A DNA stretch of 64,000 bases from Nocardia sp. NBC_01327 (GTDB lineage Bacteria > Actinomycetota > Actinomycetes > Mycobacteriales > Mycobacteriaceae). Position 1 is the stretch's first letter; every line of letters begins with the position of its first letter. The notes below the pieces were generated by a model. It ran no database searches. It was not told the DNA's origin and worked only from the letters and a program-made list of their open reading frames with translations. The position numbers were made by a program, and so were the translations under genes. The stretch is taken from positions 4,030,001-4,094,000 of the forward strand of contig NZ_CP108383.1 in NCBI RefSeq assembly GCF_035958815.1. The letters are read 5' to 3'. Positions 60,919-64,000 of the stretch are shown here, piece after piece.

Positions 60919-62325
60919 ATGTTCAGTGGCAAACTGCAAGCGCGACAACGACATCCGGGGCCCGAGGATGAACGCTATTCCTTCGGCCGGACGCTCGCCT
61001 ACGGCATTCAGCACATTCTGACCATGTACGGCGGGGTCATCGCGCCGCCGCTCATCATCGGCGGCGCGGCCGGACTCTCGGCCGCCGATATGGGCCTGCT
61101 GGTCACCGCCGGACTGTTCGTGTCCGGCGTCGCGACACTGCTGCAGACCCTCGGCCTCGGCCGGGTCGGCAGCAGATTGCCTATCGTGCAAGGCATTTCG
61201 TTCGTGACCGTCTCGACGATGGTGACGATCGCCCAGTCCGACGGGCTGCGCTCGGTATACGGCGCGATCATCGTTTCCGGACTCATCGGGCTGGTGCTGT
61301 CGTCGTTCTTCGCGCGCCTGGTGCGGCTGTTCCCGGCCGTGGTCACCGGCACCATCATCACGGTGATCGGCCTGTCGCTCATGCCGGTCGCGTTCACCTG
61401 GGCACTGGGCAACGATCCACACAAATCCGGGTACGGGTCGATGGGCAATATCGGTCTGGCCGGGCTCACGCTGCTCGCGATTCTGGTGATCAGCCGGGTT
61501 TTTCAGGGCGCTATCTCACGATTGTCCATCCTGATCGGCCTGATACTGGGCACCGTCGTCGCCGCCCTGGCGGGCCGCACCGACTTCTCGGCGGTGGGTC
61601 AGACCAAGCTGGTGGCACTGCCGTCGATCCTGCCGTTCGGTTCGCCGGTGTTCAATGCCGGCGCGATCGTCTCGATGACCATCGTGATGCTGGTGATCAT
61701 GACCGAGACCGTCGCAGACGTGATCACCATCGGTGAGATCGTCGGCGCCGAGATCGACACCGGCCGGGTGGCCGACGGGCTGCGGGCGGATATGGCCTCC
61801 TCGGCCGTGGCGCCGCTGTTCGGGTCCTTCCCGTGCAGTGCGTTCGCGCAGAATATCGGCCTGGTCGCCTTGACCGGCATCAAGAGCCGGTTTGTCGTCG
61901 CCACCGGCGGTCTGGTGCTGCTCCTGCTGGGATTCGTCCCGGTATTCGGCGCGGTGGTGGCCGGGATCCCCTATCCGGTGCTGGGCGGCGCGGGGGTCGT
62001 GCTCTTCGGAACCGTTGCCGCGAGCGGTATTCGGACGCTGGCGCGGGTGGAGTTCCACGACAACCTCAATATGGTCATCGTCGCGGTGGGTCTGGCCGGT
62101 GGGCTCATTCCGATTGCCGCTCCGACATTTTGGGATGCGTTCCCGCAATGGTTCGCGGTGATCATGCAGTCCGGAATCAGTGCCACCGCGATATCCGCGA
62201 TTGTGCTCAACCTCCTATTCAATGTGGTGACGATCGGCAATCGTTCCGGCGCATCGGTCTTCGCGGCGGCAGATGATGAACGTGACGGATCTGGCGAGCG
62301 AATCGACGACGACATCCACCACTGA
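60919..62325 (+). CDS. NCS2 uracil/xanthine/urate-type permease
   Basis: 468 residues; the ATG at 60919 has GAGGAGG upstream. NAT/NCS2 family with LAYGIQHILTMYGGVIAPPL at TM1, the NAT signature region SFPCSAFAQNIGLVALTGIK and TETVADVITIGEIVG in TM8. The signature NIGL and QH motif fit the xanthine/urate branch. It is encoded with uricase copy 2, so urate or xanthine uptake is most likely. It complements the AzgA-type permease of the first operon. Confidence 0.92.
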   Translation: MFSGKLQARQRHPGPEDERYSFGRTLAYGIQHILTMYGGVIAPPLIIGGAAGLSAADMGLLVTAGLFVSGVATLLQTLGLGRVGSRLPIVQGISFVTVSTMVTIAQSDGLRSVYGAIIVSGLIGLVLSSFFARLVRLFPAVVTGTIITVIGLSLMPVAFTWALGNDPHKSGYGSMGNIGLAGLTLLAILVISRVFQGAISRLSILIGLILGTVVAALAGRTDFSAVGQTKLVALPSILPFGSPVFNAGAIVSMTIVMLVIMTETVADVITIGEIVGAEIDTGRVADGLRADMASSAVAPLFGSFPCSAFAQNIGLVALTGIKSRFVVATGGLVLLLLGFVPVFGAVVAGIPYPVLGGAGVVLFGTVAASGIRTLARVEFHDNLNMVIVAVGLAGGLIPIAAPTFWDAFPQWFAVIMQSGISATAISAIVLNLLFNVVTIGNRSGASVFAAADDERDGSGERIDDDIHH

Positions 62326-62475
62326 CGTACCGCCGGCCGGGCGAATCTGCGCCCCGGCTGGACGAACCTACGAAATCGACCCCGAAACGATTCCCGCGAT
62401 TGTGGTGATCGCGTCTTTCGAAGGCGCTGTGATCGCCGACATAATTTGGATCAACGGGGGAGGAAGGAATTCAGA

Positions 62476-62856
62476 ATGCCCCTCATTTTCCTGAACGGCG
62501 GCGCGATGCGCGGCGGTCCACTGAATCACCTGCTCGCGGGCGCGCCGTTCGCCGGCGAGGTGAAGACCGCGGCGCAGTATCGGTTCTATTCGGTGGGCGA
62601 TCGCTTCCCGGGACTGCATCCGGTATCGGACGGCGGCACGACCATTACTGGCGAGTTATTCGATGTGCCTATGGAAGTACTGCGCACCAGCCTGCTTCCG
62701 GCGGAGCCGCCGGAATTGGAATTGGGCGTCATCGAACTCGATGATCAGCGCTCCGTGCTCTCCATGGTGCTGCGCCGCCCGCCCGTCTCGTACCCGCAGC
62801 TGATCGACATTACCGAATTCGGCAGCTGGACGACCTATCGCGAAGGAAACCGATGA
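62476..62856 (+). CDS. Stand-alone allophanate hydrolase C-terminal-like domain
   Basis: 126 residues; ATG at 62476 with GGAGGAAGGA upstream. The fold of the C-terminal domain of AtzF/DUR1-type allophanate hydrolase is recognisable (MPLIFLNGGAMRGGPLNHLL, AAQYRFYSVGDRFPGL, ITGELFDVPMEVLRTSLLP, LGVIELDDQRSVLSMVLRR). In AtzF this domain decarboxylates the product of the amidase domain. Here it stands alone and overlaps the hydroxypyruvate isomerase gene (ATGA). It may work on a ureide intermediate. No amidase is adjacent. Confidence 0.75.
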   Translation: MPLIFLNGGAMRGGPLNHLLAGAPFAGEVKTAAQYRFYSVGDRFPGLHPVSDGGTTITGELFDVPMEVLRTSLLPAEPPELELGVIELDDQRSVLSMVLRRPPVSYPQLIDITEFGSWTTYREGNR

Positions 62857-63650
62857 AGTTCACCACCGGGGGCGCGCCCCGGAAGTACGACGTCAATTGC
62901 TCGATTCTCTTCACGGATCTGCCGCTGCTCGAGCGCCCGGCCGCGGCCAAGGCGGCCGGATTCGACGGTGTGGAATTCTGGTGGCCCTTCGGTGAGAACG
63001 CCACCCCCGCCGATAGTGAGATCGACGCCTTCGTCGCCGCCATCGACGTGGCCGGGGTGCAATTGGTCGGACTGAACTTCATCGACCTCATTCCCGCTGG
63101 GCGCGGGCTGGTTTCGGTGCCGGGGCAGGAGACCCGGTTCCGGGACAATATCGATATCGCCGTCGGCATTGCCGAGCGCACCGGCTGCAAGGCCCTGAAT
63201 GCGCTGTACGGCAACAGGATCGCCGGAGAAGACCCCGCCAAGCAGGACGAGCTCGCCCTGGAGAACCTGCGGCTGGCGGCCGCGGCGGCGCAGCGCATCG
63301 ACGCGGTCGTCCTGCTCGAGGCGCTGAATGCGTATGAGTCGCAGGACTATCCGATCGTCTCGGCCGGGCATGCGATCAAGATCATCGAGCAGGTCGGCGA
63401 GCCGAATGTGCGCTTCCTCTGCGACCTGTACCACCTGGCGCGCATGGGCGAGAACCTGCCCGCCGTCATCGACACCTGGGCCGGCTACCTCGGCCACGTG
63501 CAGATCGCCGATACACCGGGGCGCGGCCGCCCGGGTTCCGGCGCGCTCGACCTCGAGGCCCTGCTGGGTGATCTCGACAAGGCGGGCTACGACGGCTGGA
63601 TCGGCCTGGAATACAAGGACCCTGAACTGAACTGGGAGTGGATCAAATGA
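62853..63650 (+). CDS. hyi: Hydroxypyruvate isomerase
   Basis: 265 residues, TIM barrel of the Hyi type: NCSILFTDLPLLERPAAAKA, GFDGVEFWWPFGE, VVLLEALNAYESQDYPI, RFLCDLYHLARMGENL and HVQIADTPGRGRPGSG. It interconverts hydroxypyruvate and tartronate semialdehyde. Together with the next gene it handles glyoxylate made from allantoin. Overlaps genes on both sides (ATGA), so it is a tight operon. Confidence 0.93.
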   Translation: MKFTTGGAPRKYDVNCSILFTDLPLLERPAAAKAAGFDGVEFWWPFGENATPADSEIDAFVAAIDVAGVQLVGLNFIDLIPAGRGLVSVPGQETRFRDNIDIAVGIAERTGCKALNALYGNRIAGEDPAKQDELALENLRLAAAAAQRIDAVVLLEALNAYESQDYPIVSAGHAIKIIEQVGEPNVRFLCDLYHLARMGENLPAVIDTWAGYLGHVQIADTPGRGRPGSGALDLEALLGDLDKAGYDGWIGLEYKDPELNWEWIK

Positions 63651-64000
63651 GCAAGATCGGTTTCGTCGGCCTCGGGATCATGGGCGGCCCCATGGCGGGT
63701 CACCTGGTCAAAGCCGGTCATGACGTCACGGGTTTCGACCTCTCTCCGGCGGGCCTGGAGAAGCTGAAGGCCGCCGGCGGCGCCACCGCGGGCAGTGCGG
63801 CGGAGGCGGTGCGCGACAAGGACATCGTGATCACCATGCTGCCGCAGGACGAGCATGTGGAAGCGGTCTTCGCCGATATCCTCGAGCACGCCGCTCCCGG
63901 CACGCTGTACATCGACTTCTCCTCCATTACGCCCAAGACGTCGATCTGGACGGCCACCGAGGGCGCGAAGAAGCAGCTGCGCGTGCTCGACGCACCGGTC
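63647..64000 (+). CDS. glxR: 2-Hydroxy-3-oxopropionate reductase, truncated by the window end
   Basis: The first 118 residues are visible. Beta-hydroxyacid dehydrogenase N-terminus with the NAD-binding GFVGLGIMGGPMAGHLVKAG, then TMLPQDEHVEAV and YIDFSSITPKTS. It reduces tartronate semialdehyde to glycerate. Downstream of hyi in the same operon; glyoxylate carboligase is expected just beyond the window. Confidence 0.9.
   Translation, partial: MSKIGFVGLGIMGGPMAGHLVKAGHDVTGFDLSPAGLEKLKAAGGATAGSAAEAVRDKDIVITMLPQDEHVEAVFADILEHAAPGTLYIDFSSITPKTSIWTATEGAKKQLRVLDAPV

Noticed and set aside
62273..62494. 73-residue frame between the permease and the allophanate-like gene
   Set aside because: It overlaps the permease end and the start of the next gene, has no ribosome binding site and no domain.

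Overview
The window comes from a high-G+C actinobacterium and most resembles a mycolic-acid genus such as Nocardia. The evidence is an LGFP-repeat cell-wall protein, an Mtb12-like lipoprotein, UsfX/UsfY/SigF-type stress regulators, a REP13E12-type HNH gene, a Ddn-type F420 enzyme and a P450. I see no tRNA, rRNA, CRISPR array, prophage or plasmid backbone. The strain is an inference; nothing in the sequence names it.

Layout. 1-8.3 kb: cell-envelope and hypothetical genes (coiled-coil protein, DoxX-like membrane protein, lipoprotein plus MFS exporter, LGFP protein, PRC-barrel protein, LLM flavin monooxygenase). 8.5-16.1 kb: an MFS exporter, then a four-gene operon (P450, SDR, Baeyer-Villiger monooxygenase, TetR) with a twin palindromic operator at its head, and a divergent SDR/LysR pair. 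16.1-25.6 kb: scattered stress genes (FAD/Rieske oxidoreductase, DJ-1/PfpI, Dps-like, PAS-ANTAR, small membrane proteins, MFS, GlsB/YeaQ type, AraC, alpha/beta hydrolase). 25.6-46 kb: a dense partner-switching region with poxB, three SigF-like sigma factors, four UsfX/RsbW-like anti-sigma factors, four STAS antagonists, two MEDS-ATPase proteins, a receiver-PP2C phosphatase / CHASE3 histidine kinase / response regulator operon and a UsfY-like protein, interleaved with membrane and envelope stress genes. 46-48.5 kb: a 13E12-type HNH gene next to a large imperfect inverted repeat and an AT-rich strip. 48.5-52 kb: a split-barrel/Ddn fusion and a Tat-exported ceramidase. 52-64 kb: purine degradation with PucR, two OHCU decarboxylases, HIU hydrolase, two uricases, an 8-oxoguanine/guanine deaminase-like enzyme, two purine permeases and the start of the glyoxylate branch (hydroxypyruvate isomerase, tartronate semialdehyde reductase, cut by the window end).

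The most striking result is a local SigF regulon. I found eleven strong promoter candidates with GTTT, exactly 15 bases, then GGGTA(T/G/C) or GGCTAT, and two weaker ones (CGGTAG at 33618, GATT at 38647). They lie upstream of two of the three sigma genes and of many stress genes between 7 and 43 kb. The sigma genes, their antagonists, a candidate signal-input phosphorelay and many candidate targets therefore sit together in about 38 kb. Within it is a DoxX-family protein ending in nine tandem 11-residue repeats, an architecture I do not recognise as described.
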